Shown here in pieces: positions 55,328 through 63,884 of a stretch of DNA of 64,000 nt. Every line of letters starts with the position of its first letter. Position 1 is the stretch's first letter. The translations under genes were made by a program, and so were the position numbers. The notes below the pieces were generated by a model. It saw only the letters and a program-made list of their open reading frames with translations. It made no database searches and was not told the origin of the DNA. Source of the DNA: Deltaproteobacteria bacterium (lineage in GTDB: Bacteria > Myxococcota > B64-G9); the NCBI GenBank assembly GCA_019307065.1, contig JAFDKH010000006.1, forward strand, positions 1 to 64,000. The letters are read 5' to 3'.

Positions 55328-56290
55328 ATGGCAGAAGTAACCCACGAAAACATCAAAGCGTTGATCGAATCGGCTAAACAGGAAGGCAGTCTCATGCGCT
55401 GCACGTTCAAGTGTCCGGTATCGGGCACTCTTGTTGAAGCCCAGGCCGGAATCCAGAAAGGCCGTGGTCTGGGCGACATTGCCAAGCGTTCGGTGAAGCG
55501 CAGCCTCTCCTGGCGAATCCGCTACGGAATCTCCCGCCTGGTGCGCAGTGCCCTGGGTCACGGGATCGCCGGGCGCATAGCCGGCGACGTGGCCGGGTCG
55601 GCGGTTTCGGGCACCATGAGCAAGGGCGACCAGGTTTACTCCGAAGACGAGAAGCAGGCAGCCGTTGTGCAGGCCTTCTTGAACGTGTCGACCCAGTTCG
55701 TCTGGGACGGCAGTCGGAGCACATGGGTATCTTCGCAGGCGGCCGCCGCCGTGCTGACCGATTTTGCGAAATTATTGAACGACCGGCCGGTCGACCAGAC
55801 CTACGATCGGGGTGTGCTGGCGCGAATGCTGGTGGAAGTGGCCCGGGCCGACGGTAATCTGGCGGACGAGGAAAAGGAGTTTCTGGCCGGATTCATCTCG
55901 TCCGATCTGGGCAGCATAGACGAGCTGGCCAAAAAACCGCTGCTGTCTCCCGCCGAACTGGCCGAGACGACCGGCGGCGGCGTGCGCGATACCATGTTGA
56001 TGATAGCCTGGGGCCTGGCCTGTACTGACAAGAACCTGGCCGGGGCGGAGACCCGCAGGCTGGCCGAACTGGCAAAGGGATTTCAGATTGGTGAGGCACG
56101 CACGGCGGAGCTCAAGCGCTTTGCGCAGCAGTTTGTCATCGATCAGGCCCTGGACCACGTTTACCCGGACGGCAAGCTGGACAGCGCGGCGCAAAGCGAA
56201 GTCTTTCAGTTCGCCCAAGGCATCGGCCTCGAGCGCAGCGAAGCCGAGCGGGTCGAGATTCGTTACCGCAAGCGCAATGGTTTGGTATAA
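55328..56290 (+). CDS. TerB-like domain protein
   Basis: The 320-residue product from ATG 55328 has an N-terminal helical region, a Gly/Ala-rich stretch (about 60-95) that might contact membrane, and a TerB-like helical domain (about 160-310) with LARMLVEVARADGNLADEEKEF. TerB domains occur in stress-response and metal- or tellurite-related proteins, but such roles cannot be assumed here. AGAGGTG precedes the ATG; the longer frame to 55295 is not supported. It precedes the FGE lipoprotein gene by 21 nt. Confidence 0.7.
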   Translation: MAEVTHENIKALIESAKQEGSLMRCTFKCPVSGTLVEAQAGIQKGRGLGDIAKRSVKRSLSWRIRYGISRLVRSALGHGIAGRIAGDVAGSAVSGTMSKGDQVYSEDEKQAAVVQAFLNVSTQFVWDGSRSTWVSSQAAAAVLTDFAKLLNDRPVDQTYDRGVLARMLVEVARADGNLADEEKEFLAGFISSDLGSIDELAKKPLLSPAELAETTGGGVRDTMLMIAWGLACTDKNLAGAETRRLAELAKGFQIGEARTAELKRFAQQFVIDQALDHVYPDGKLDSAAQSEVFQFAQGIGLERSEAERVEIRYRKRNGLV

Positions 56291-56311
56291 TATCCGCGCG
56301 GGGTTCCCAGG

Positions 56312-57628
56312 ATGAAGCAAGCGTACGCGATTGTTCTCTCCTGCGTGTGTCTTGCAGGTTGCAACGGCAGCTCCAGCGGTAAAGACGGCGGCGACGGTGG
56401 CTTCGTTTTCTTTGGCGAATGTCCTTTTCCCTATTCTGTGCCCCAAAAACACACGATCACCGACGATAGGGGAATGGAACACCACCCGCTGGACAGGCAT
56501 GTGCGTTGCCAGATCAAGTACGAAGACCTCGACGCTGAGGTTTTCATCAAAGCGGAACCGTTCAAGATTGAAATGCAGTCGACCTACTACAACGTGATCG
56601 CCGCCTATGTATGCCGGGCTGGCCAGGTGGATGTGCTACCGGAAGGCATGGCGGAGTTCGGCAGCATTGGTCGTCATTCCTGGAAAACCATGGATGTCGC
56701 CATTGAAGGCAAACGCTACGTCTTCAGCATGAGCGAAATCTGCGTGGGCCATCGACCGTGCACGCCCTGGCCCGATCAGTTCGATGTTCGACGGCTCGAC
56801 GACGGTAGCTTGATCACCGAAGGAGTTTTGAGCATGTGTGCTGGAGTGGGTGACAACGGCTATCCCGCACCATTGGTGCCCCAGGTGCGCATTCCCCCCG
56901 AAGGCGAGGGTGTTCCCTTCAGCATGGGCTCTTTGGACGGCGACCCGGATGAACAGCCCCCGGTAACCTTCGACATCTACCCGGTCCGCATGGATGTCCG
57001 CGAGGCCAGCAACTCCGATTTTGCCGCCTTCCTAACCGATCACGGCAACGATTGCGATGGTCACCCCTGTGTCGATACACAAGCGGAGAGTTTCCAACTC
57101 GAGCAGACAGACGGAATCTGGAAGCCGAAAGAAGGTTATCAAGATTACCCGCTGGTTCACGTGTCCTGGTACGGCGCCGCCAGCTACTGTAGTTGGCGGC
57201 GGATGCTTCTGCCCCACGAGGCCGCCTGGGAGATCGCCGCCTCAGGAATGGGCACCAGGCGCTATCCCTGGGGTGACGAGGATCCCACCTGTGATCGGGC
57301 CCTGTTCGACGCGTGCTCTATCAGCGCTCCCGGACCTGTTTGCAGTATACCCCAAGGAAACTCCCGCGAGGAGATCTGCGATCTCTCCGGCAACCTGGCA
57401 GAGTGGCTGGCCGGCTGGTACCTGGCCGACTTCTACGCCACCTGCGGCACCATGACGTACTCGTGTGCCCGCAGCACTTACGAAGACACCGGCGAAAAAT
57501 GCGTCCGCGGCGGAAGCTTTCTCGATCCCGCCCACAACCTCAGGGCTACAGACAGAGACCGCAGGCAGCCGTCGATCACAGCCGCGGATCTCGGCCTGCG
57601 CTGCATCTCCGGCAACCCCTCTTTTTGA
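56312..57628 (+). CDS. FGE-sulfatase-domain lipoprotein
   Basis: The 438-residue protein has a CLAGC lipobox (Cys17), a unique N-terminal domain and a C-terminal formylglycine-generating-enzyme fold (about 205-435; FSMGSLDGDPDEQPP, VSWYGAASYCSWR, RYPWGDED, CVRGGSF). The pair of cysteines that binds copper in true FGE enzymes is missing after RGGSF. It is therefore likely a non-catalytic ligand-binding version or has another activity. It is probably surface-located. Proteins with this domain recur nearby. Confidence 0.85.
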   Translation: MKQAYAIVLSCVCLAGCNGSSSGKDGGDGGFVFFGECPFPYSVPQKHTITDDRGMEHHPLDRHVRCQIKYEDLDAEVFIKAEPFKIEMQSTYYNVIAAYVCRAGQVDVLPEGMAEFGSIGRHSWKTMDVAIEGKRYVFSMSEICVGHRPCTPWPDQFDVRRLDDGSLITEGVLSMCAGVGDNGYPAPLVPQVRIPPEGEGVPFSMGSLDGDPDEQPPVTFDIYPVRMDVREASNSDFAAFLTDHGNDCDGHPCVDTQAESFQLEQTDGIWKPKEGYQDYPLVHVSWYGAASYCSWRRMLLPHEAAWEIAASGMGTRRYPWGDEDPTCDRALFDACSISAPGPVCSIPQGNSREEICDLSGNLAEWLAGWYLADFYATCGTMTYSCARSTYEDTGEKCVRGGSFLDPAHNLRATDRDRRQPSITAADLGLRCISGNPSF

Positions 57629-57703
57629 CTAGTAAAGTCCGCTATTTTCCGCAGAGCTGTTTTTTTTTCGCAAACCGTCTACAATCATCAGTAGAGGTTC
57701 AGG

Positions 57704-59128
57704 ATGCGGAAATTTTTGTGTTTCACGGTCGCCGCCCTGGCGGTTGTGCTCATGTCTACAGGTAGCGTGCTGACGTTCGGCTGTGGTGCTTCAAGCCCAT
57801 GCGATGGAGTCGATTGCTCCGAGCACGGACACTGTCTGCCCTTCGGCGACTTGCCGTTGTGTGTCTGTGACTTGGGGTATCATGCCGACAAGATAACTTG
57901 CTTGAAAAACGATCCATGCATTAAGGTCACCTGCTCGGGACATGGATACTGCGGGGAGCAGGGCGATAAGCTCGTGTGTGTTTGCGATCAGGGCTACGTC
58001 GTGGATGGATTGAACTGCGTCGATCCCTGCGAGGTGGATGGAGTGATTTGTGTTGAACCCTGTGAGGGGGTCGACTGCTCGGGACATGGACATTGCGAAG
58101 AGCAGAACGGTGAGCCAGTCTGTATTTGCGATAAGGAATATCGCGCGGAAGGACTTGAATGTTTAATGGTCTATTGCGAGGAGCGTTGTCTTGAAGACGA
58201 CTGGTGCGTGGAATGCCCGGAACAAATCATCAGTGTTTTTGTTGATATACAAGGAACTTCGCCCCAGAATGTTTACCTGGTTTCATGGTTCGTTGATGCG
58301 CGCGTATACCGCTGGAATGGAAGTGTCTGGATCAGAGCGGCCCTCTTCGAAGATGAAATGATTTCACATGTCTGGAGCAGCGGCCCGGACAACGTTTTCT
58401 TCGTCGGAGCAACCTTTGATTTCAACAACCCAGAGAGCGGCGACGGCATCGCCCGTCGTTTCGACGGGGAAAGCTGGACACAAGTGGCATACATCGAAAA
58501 TACAGGTCTGGCAGATGTCTGGGGCTCGGGTCCCGACAATGTTTACTTCGTCGGCGGTGGCGGCACGGTACTTCGTTTCGACGGGGAGAGTACCGCACAG
58601 GTGGACATTGGGACCATCAATGACCTGAGAAGCATCTGGGGCTCGGCCAGCGACGACGTATGGGTGGGCGGCTCGGGTGGTTTCCTGACCCATTTCAACG
58701 GCACCAATTGGGAGCCAGTGGAATCCACGACAGCCTGGGACATTGTGAGCATCTCGGGCTGCGCGAGCGGCGACGCCTATGCCGTAAGCAACTACCTCGA
58801 CGTGACCGATTCCAAACTCGTCAGGGAGAGCGAGATTTTGCACTATAACGGATCGAGGTGGCAAACGGTCTTCGGTTCCAGTGAAGGCGAGAAATACTAC
58901 TTGATGGACGTCTGGTGCGCGGATGCTCACAACGTCTACGCCTCGGGCCTTGTCAAATGGAGTGACCCCTGGAATAGTCACTCGGCAGGAGTCGTGGTCC
59001 ACTTCGACGGCGAATCATGGGCCAGAGTGCTAACTGACACCTCCTTGCACGGTTATTATGCCATTTGGGGAACCGAGCCGAATAACTTATACACCGTCGG
59101 GTCCACGGTGCTGCACCATAGGCCATAA
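57704..59128 (+). CDS. EGF-like and seven-repeat propeller protein, exported
   Basis: The 474-residue product has an export signal with TFGCG at its end, likely a lipoprotein. EGF-like modules follow (about 30-150; CSGHGHCxExNGExVCxC pattern). Seven repeats of about 40 residues with VWGSGPDNVYFVG and LRFDGESW signatures make a predicted beta-propeller (about 165-474), ending VLHHRP. AGAGG lies before the ATG. It is a short relative of the 21-repeat protein that follows. Confidence 0.8.
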   Translation: MRKFLCFTVAALAVVLMSTGSVLTFGCGASSPCDGVDCSEHGHCLPFGDLPLCVCDLGYHADKITCLKNDPCIKVTCSGHGYCGEQGDKLVCVCDQGYVVDGLNCVDPCEVDGVICVEPCEGVDCSGHGHCEEQNGEPVCICDKEYRAEGLECLMVYCEERCLEDDWCVECPEQIISVFVDIQGTSPQNVYLVSWFVDARVYRWNGSVWIRAALFEDEMISHVWSSGPDNVFFVGATFDFNNPESGDGIARRFDGESWTQVAYIENTGLADVWGSGPDNVYFVGGGGTVLRFDGESTAQVDIGTINDLRSIWGSASDDVWVGGSGGFLTHFNGTNWEPVESTTAWDIVSISGCASGDAYAVSNYLDVTDSKLVRESEILHYNGSRWQTVFGSSEGEKYYLMDVWCADAHNVYASGLVKWSDPWNSHSAGVVVHFDGESWARVLTDTSLHGYYAIWGTEPNNLYTVGSTVLHHRP

Positions 59129-59140
59129 CAGGGGAGTTTT

Positions 59141-59209
59141 ATGAAACAAGCAAATTGTAGCATTGGGGGAAATGGCACTGGTATGTATTGCCGTCTGCGT
59201 AATGTATAA
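59141..59209 (+). pseudogene. Short ORF, possible broken lipoprotein start
   Basis: A 22-codon frame with a good GGGGAG ribosome-binding site starts 12 nt after the previous gene. After one base shift the second half reads MALVCIAVCVM, a signal-peptide-like stretch. It may be the remnant of a lipoprotein gene. It may also be a small expressed peptide or chance. Confidence 0.3.
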
Positions 59210-59210
59210 T
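59205..59210 (+). promoter_or_regulatory. Candidate -10 box before the 21-repeat gene
   Basis: A perfect TATAAT lies 53 nt before ATG 59264, with no clear -35 box. Confidence 0.3.
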
Positions 59211-59263
59211 ATTACTATCCGGTAGTTGTTCACATGATCGTGACCCCAGGGGAGGGTAGTTTA

Positions 59264-62176
59264 ATGGAAGGCGGAGCTTCATTTCCACGCTTGTTTTTCC
59301 CAGTGACATTACTTGCCGGTATCTTACTTCTGGTGCCTGGGTGTCAGACAGGTGCCTGCGATCCGGCTTGTGGCCCTGGCGAACTTTGTGAGCTCGGGCG
59401 TTGCTACACCATTGAGTGCCAGCTAGATCTTGATTGTGACGATGCTTCATCTTGCACCAGGGATGTGTGTCAATCAGATCGTAAGATGTGCGTACACTTA
59501 CTGGAGCCGTCAGAAATTGGAGAGGGGCCGGTGGGAGAACCTACCTGTTCAAATGGAATAGATGATGATTGTGACGGCTGGACAGACGGAGGGGATAACG
59601 ATTGCCAGACTGATGTTTGCAACGAAAGTGGCTGGTGCTGGACGAAACCACTGCCGCAGGGCAACACCCTGGCCGGAGCATGGGCTTTCGGTTCAGATGA
59701 TGTCTGGGTGGTTGGCGATGGCGGCACAATAATGCACTGGAATGGAACTGCTTGGAAACTTGAAAAGAGGCAAGCAGAAAGCGAGTTTCTATCAGTTTGG
59801 GGCCATTCTTCAGATGATATCTGGGTGGTGGGAAAAGCAGGCGTGATCCTTCACCGGCAAGGAAATGTTTGGGAGGAAGTGCCAAGTGGTACCACAAACA
59901 ATATCCACGGGATATGGGGTGTGTCGGAAAACGATGTAGTGGCGGTAGGAGCGGGAGGTACTATTTTGGAGTGGCACGGGACAGCCTGGACCGCGGCAAC
60001 CAGTGGCAGCATGTATACTCTCAGTGCTGTATGGAGTGCGCCCAACGGCGAATTCTGGGCAGTAGGTGCGGAAGGGACAATTCTTCATCGAATGGGAAAC
60101 AGTTGGTCGCCGACGGCAAGTGGTACGCGGGAACATTTATACGGAGTGGGGGGAACAGACGAAAGCGACGTCTGGGCAGTCGGAAATAGAAATACAATCC
60201 TACACTGGGAAGACGGCGCATGGTCTGGTGATTCTTCTATGCCGGGCGACGATTTGAAATCAATTTTGGCGTTTCCTGATGGAACTATCTATGTAGTTGG
60301 TGACGGAGGGGTCATACTCGAACGTGGCGCTTATGGCTGGGTATCAAGCGATTCACGGACTAACTCAAATCTACTTGCCGTAGTTGGCTCGAATCCTGAC
60401 TCTGTTTGGGCTGTGGGTGCTGGAGGAACCATGGTTCAGCGAAGATATGGATTTTGGACAGCCTTTCTTGGAGGAGAACCTTACCAACTGGAGGATATAT
60501 GGGGTGCTTCGCCTGATGATGTTTGGGCCGTTGGTTTCTGGGGTACCATATTGCATTGGAATGGCCGGAATTGGCACGATGTTGTGAGTGGAACAGCGAC
60601 AATGCTCTATGGCATATGGGGCTCATCCGCTATCGACATCTGGGCGGTTGGCGAGGGGGGAATCATCCTGCACTGGGACGGCAGGTCTTGGAGCAAGTTT
60701 GATAGTGGAACAAGCGCGGAATTGGCCAGTGTGTGTGGGACTTCGCCGATCGATGTATGGGCAGTCGGGGAGAAAGGCACCATTCTTAGTTGGAATGGAC
60801 GAGAGTGGATACCTGCTTCCATTGATAGTGAAGTGGAACTGCAAGACATTTGGGGTACGAATGAGGATGTTTGGGCAGTGGGCTGCGATCTGGATAGTAG
60901 TAGAATGCCGAGGGGTGTAATTTACCACTGGGACGGCGAGCACTGGTCAATGAACTACTCCGATAAACGGGAGGAGAACAGTTGCTATTACTCGATTTGG
61001 GGTAGTGCTCCCGACGATGTCTGGGTGGCAGGCCAGAACGGCATCATTCTTCACTGGGAGGGTAGAGACTGGCGAAAGGTTGATGCCAAAATATTTATGG
61101 ACATCAAAGGTCTTTGTGGAACCTCGTCAACTGACATGTGGGCCGTGGGAGAGAGCAGCGAACTCGTACACTGGAATGGAACATCCTGGTCGGGGACAAC
61201 CGTGCAGAATCTAGATCTACATTTAAGTAAGCCTTGGTGCTTCTCGCCCGATCACGTTTGGGCTGTCGGCTACGAGGAGAACTTTCTATCTAAAAGATGG
61301 GGTGTGCCTGTTCGGTATGCTGATGGCAACATCTCTGCATTCGTTGATACTGCACATGCACTTGGCTCTATTTGGGTTGCTGCTCCTGACGACATCTGGG
61401 CCTTGGGTCGGAACATTCTACATTGGAATGGACGCGACTGGTCTACCGTACCAACTTGGGAGTTCGAGTCGTCTGGTTCTACAGATGCGTGGGGTTCTTC
61501 ACCATCATCTGTCTGGGCCGTTTCGGGATGGCGGGTCCTACATTGGGATGGTTCATTGTGGTCTACGACACATCAATTCAACGATGCGTTGCACCCCGGA
61601 CAACTCAAGGCGATATGGGGTTTCTCCGACTCGAACTTGTGGGTCGTCGGCACGGATTCAGCATCGGGCATTGGTAAGGGAGTTGTCTTCCACTGGGACG
61701 GTCAAGCATGGGAGGAGATTCCTGGTGAGGCTTCGGGGCCTAGCTATCACGATGTCTGGGGGGCTGCTAATGATGAACTATGGGTGGTTGGATCGGAAGG
61801 TAAGATTCTAAGATGCGATCTGACTTCCTGTCTCCCGGCAGCTAGTGGTACGAATGAAACCCTGGTGGCTGTCTGGGGAGCGACGGCTAATGATGTCTGG
61901 GCGGCCGGCGCGAGTGGAGCTATGGTTCATTGGGATGGCAACTCTTGGGAAGTAGTACCTTCTGGAAACTCGAACACTATATTTAGTTTGTGGGGGATTT
62001 CGGAAACGGAAATCTATGCTGAGTGCGACAGTGGACTTCTCGAATGGGATGGGCACTCCTGGAACCCAGTCAACATAGGAACGTCGGCTCATCCTACAGC
62101 CGTTGGTGGAAGTGCCGAGTCCGGGATTTGGGTGCTGGTTTCTGGTGGGGGCATTCTTCACCGAAACCGTCCTTAG
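59264..62176 (+). CDS. Giant 21-repeat DVWAVG propeller lipoprotein
   Basis: From ATG 59264 the 970-residue product has a signal ending LVPGC, a Cys-rich part with DDDCDGWTD (MopE-like, shared with the FG-GAP lipoprotein) and 21 repeats of about 42 residues. Each repeat follows IWGxSxxDVWAVGxxGTILHWNGxxW. The count equals three sets of seven, so three seven-bladed propellers or one long superhelix are possible. The last repeat ends ILHRNRP, echoing the VLHHRP end of the upstream protein. GGAGGG (59251-59256) fits ATG 59264, not the in-frame ATG 59234. A surface-binding role is inferred. Confidence 0.85.
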   Translation: MEGGASFPRLFFPVTLLAGILLLVPGCQTGACDPACGPGELCELGRCYTIECQLDLDCDDASSCTRDVCQSDRKMCVHLLEPSEIGEGPVGEPTCSNGIDDDCDGWTDGGDNDCQTDVCNESGWCWTKPLPQGNTLAGAWAFGSDDVWVVGDGGTIMHWNGTAWKLEKRQAESEFLSVWGHSSDDIWVVGKAGVILHRQGNVWEEVPSGTTNNIHGIWGVSENDVVAVGAGGTILEWHGTAWTAATSGSMYTLSAVWSAPNGEFWAVGAEGTILHRMGNSWSPTASGTREHLYGVGGTDESDVWAVGNRNTILHWEDGAWSGDSSMPGDDLKSILAFPDGTIYVVGDGGVILERGAYGWVSSDSRTNSNLLAVVGSNPDSVWAVGAGGTMVQRRYGFWTAFLGGEPYQLEDIWGASPDDVWAVGFWGTILHWNGRNWHDVVSGTATMLYGIWGSSAIDIWAVGEGGIILHWDGRSWSKFDSGTSAELASVCGTSPIDVWAVGEKGTILSWNGREWIPASIDSEVELQDIWGTNEDVWAVGCDLDSSRMPRGVIYHWDGEHWSMNYSDKREENSCYYSIWGSAPDDVWVAGQNGIILHWEGRDWRKVDAKIFMDIKGLCGTSSTDMWAVGESSELVHWNGTSWSGTTVQNLDLHLSKPWCFSPDHVWAVGYEENFLSKRWGVPVRYADGNISAFVDTAHALGSIWVAAPDDIWALGRNILHWNGRDWSTVPTWEFESSGSTDAWGSSPSSVWAVSGWRVLHWDGSLWSTTHQFNDALHPGQLKAIWGFSDSNLWVVGTDSASGIGKGVVFHWDGQAWEEIPGEASGPSYHDVWGAANDELWVVGSEGKILRCDLTSCLPAASGTNETLVAVWGATANDVWAAGASGAMVHWDGNSWEVVPSGNSNTIFSLWGISETEIYAECDSGLLEWDGHSWNPVNIGTSAHPTAVGGSAESGIWVLVSGGGILHRNRP

Positions 62177-62216
62177 GTGATGGACGACCAGACCATCTAA
62201 AGCGATTGGGTTTCGT

Positions 62217-63884
62217 ATGCGGAAGATTTATCTGTCAACACAGGCGCAGGAACTAGGACTTGTTGGCATTGCCATTTGTATTCTGCTTACTACATTTGGC
62301 GCGAGCGCGCAGTCGGTCGCTGAGCAGCTCGACCTGAAGGCCGAAGAAGCGGGGCCAACTAACCCGATTTTCAAGCCGCTCGAGCTTCGAAAATGCCTGC
62401 CGGCCTGGCTCGAGGTGGAGGCGGAAGAAACGAAGAAGATAAGAGAGAAGTACCGAGCTATAGACATGATAATTGGTCCTAGACCAGATTTGAAGCTTCA
62501 GGAGATGTTGTTTGGTCTGGCCTTGAACTTTTACTACGAGTACCAAACCTACTTTTTGCGTTCAAAACAGCTGGAAGAAAAGCTTCGGGCGGATCCGAAA
62601 AACGAAAAACTCAGGCGCGAGATTGAAAGCAAGCGTGCGAAGTTGAAGCTGAACGAGGGCAAGTGGCTTTCGAAAGCTATCGACGTGCTTAGAAAGATTG
62701 TCGAGAAGTACCCGAAGCACAAACATATTGACGAAGTGTATTCACTCCTGGGCGAGGTTTTGTGGTTCAGTGGCAAGGAAAAAGAGGCGTTGAAGATACT
62801 GAAGCATCTCATAAAGAAATTTCCACGCAGCAAATTTGTTGCGAGAAGCTACATGTTCTTCGGCGAGTTCTACCTTGGGAAAAGAAACCTAGAGAAAGCC
62901 AAGTTGGTCTTCGAAAGAGCAGTCAGAGACAAGGAGCCTGAATACTCCGCTTGTGCAACCTACAGGATTGCTTTGTGCCACCAGCTAGTTGGAGACAGCC
63001 AGAAGTCCGTCGAATGGTTCAAAAAGGCGATATCGATCACTCCAAAAGGCAGCCCGATACGAGCTGCTTCGGCGAAAACTCTGGGTTTCATCTATGACAT
63101 GGTTGCCGTGCCCGCGGGCTGGTTCTGGATGGGCTGTAACCCGGAGGTGGACAAGGATTGCTCATTCAACGAGAAGCCGGGGCGCAAGATCTACCTGGAT
63201 GGGTTCTGGATCGACCGGACCGAGGTCACCATATTTCAGTACGGCCGGTGTGTTAAGGCTAAAGCCTGTTCGGCGGAGGGATTGAGAGGGCTGCCCTGGC
63301 GTGAATTTGGTGAGGCGTATGGACCGGACTGGTGTACAAGGTTCAAAGAGCGATGTAAAAACAACCCGGTTACGCGTGTTAATTGGGAACAAGCGCAGTC
63401 TTACTGCAAATGGCTAGGCAAGAGGCTGCCCACTGAGGCGGAGTGGGAGAAGGCGGCCCGGGGGGCAGATGGCCGCAAGTATCCCTGGGGAAACGAGGAA
63501 TACAAGGCCGGCAAGCAGCTGGCAAACATCGCAGATAAGCAGTATGAGAAGCGAGGCTACATACATCCCGTAGTAAGGCATGATTACGATGATGGTTTCT
63601 CTTGGATTTCACCAGTCGGATGTTTTCCGAAAGGGGCCAGTCCGTGTGGTGCTCTGGATATGGTAGGCAACGTGTGGGAATGGGTGTCCGACTGGTACGC
63701 TGACAGCCACGACCCGAATGCGTCAGATCGAAACCCACAGGGACCCGCGACCGGAAAACACCGCGTCCTACGCAGACTCTATGGAGTAAGACCAACGTCC
63801 CCTATTTCTAGTTTTACTCCCCTGGATTGCGGTCCAGGACGGACAGGATCTCATCCAGCTCCCAGGGTCTTCGAAAGAGAATAG
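62217..63884 (+). CDS. TPR and FGE-sulfatase-domain protein, 3' truncated
   Basis: The 555 residues have a signal peptide (cleavage near GASA/Q), a helical part, about five TPR-like repeats (about 150-290) and an FGE-sulfatase domain (about 295-515; VPAGWFWMGC, VNWEQAQSYCKWLGKRLPTEAEWEKAARG, NVWEWVSDW). The domain should continue RVLRGGSW and then about 35 conserved residues, but after HRVLR (near 63770) the frame reads an unrelated sequence to 63884. The true 3' end is missing, while a convergent response-regulator-like gene begins there, so the gene was probably broken by a rearrangement or deletion. Whether the shortened product folds is unknown. Confidence 0.75.
   Translation: MRKIYLSTQAQELGLVGIAICILLTTFGASAQSVAEQLDLKAEEAGPTNPIFKPLELRKCLPAWLEVEAEETKKIREKYRAIDMIIGPRPDLKLQEMLFGLALNFYYEYQTYFLRSKQLEEKLRADPKNEKLRREIESKRAKLKLNEGKWLSKAIDVLRKIVEKYPKHKHIDEVYSLLGEVLWFSGKEKEALKILKHLIKKFPRSKFVARSYMFFGEFYLGKRNLEKAKLVFERAVRDKEPEYSACATYRIALCHQLVGDSQKSVEWFKKAISITPKGSPIRAASAKTLGFIYDMVAVPAGWFWMGCNPEVDKDCSFNEKPGRKIYLDGFWIDRTEVTIFQYGRCVKAKACSAEGLRGLPWREFGEAYGPDWCTRFKERCKNNPVTRVNWEQAQSYCKWLGKRLPTEAEWEKAARGADGRKYPWGNEEYKAGKQLANIADKQYEKRGYIHPVVRHDYDDGFSWISPVGCFPKGASPCGALDMVGNVWEWVSDWYADSHDPNASDRNPQGPATGKHRVLRRLYGVRPTSPISSFTPLDCGPGRTGSHPAPRVFERE

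Noticed and set aside
54140..55561. 473-residue open frame on the minus strand
   Set aside because: It lies antisense to the well-supported ADP-forming acyl-CoA synthetase, has no recognisable domain, and is expected from the G+C-rich codon pattern of the real gene.
55772..56500. 242-residue minus-strand frame over the TerB-like and FGE genes
   Set aside because: Antisense shadow spanning two real genes.
56312..57628. True formylglycine-generating enzyme
   Set aside because: The cysteines needed for copper binding are absent after RGGSF, and no sulfatase gene is nearby.
59172..59187. TGGCAC-like word before the 21-repeat gene as a sigma-54 promoter
   Set aside because: Five bases later it reads TGTAT and lacks the required -12 GC.
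59264..62176. Repeat region as a CRISPR or tandem DNA repeat
   Set aside because: The periodicity is at protein level only; the DNA units are diverged and there are no spacers.
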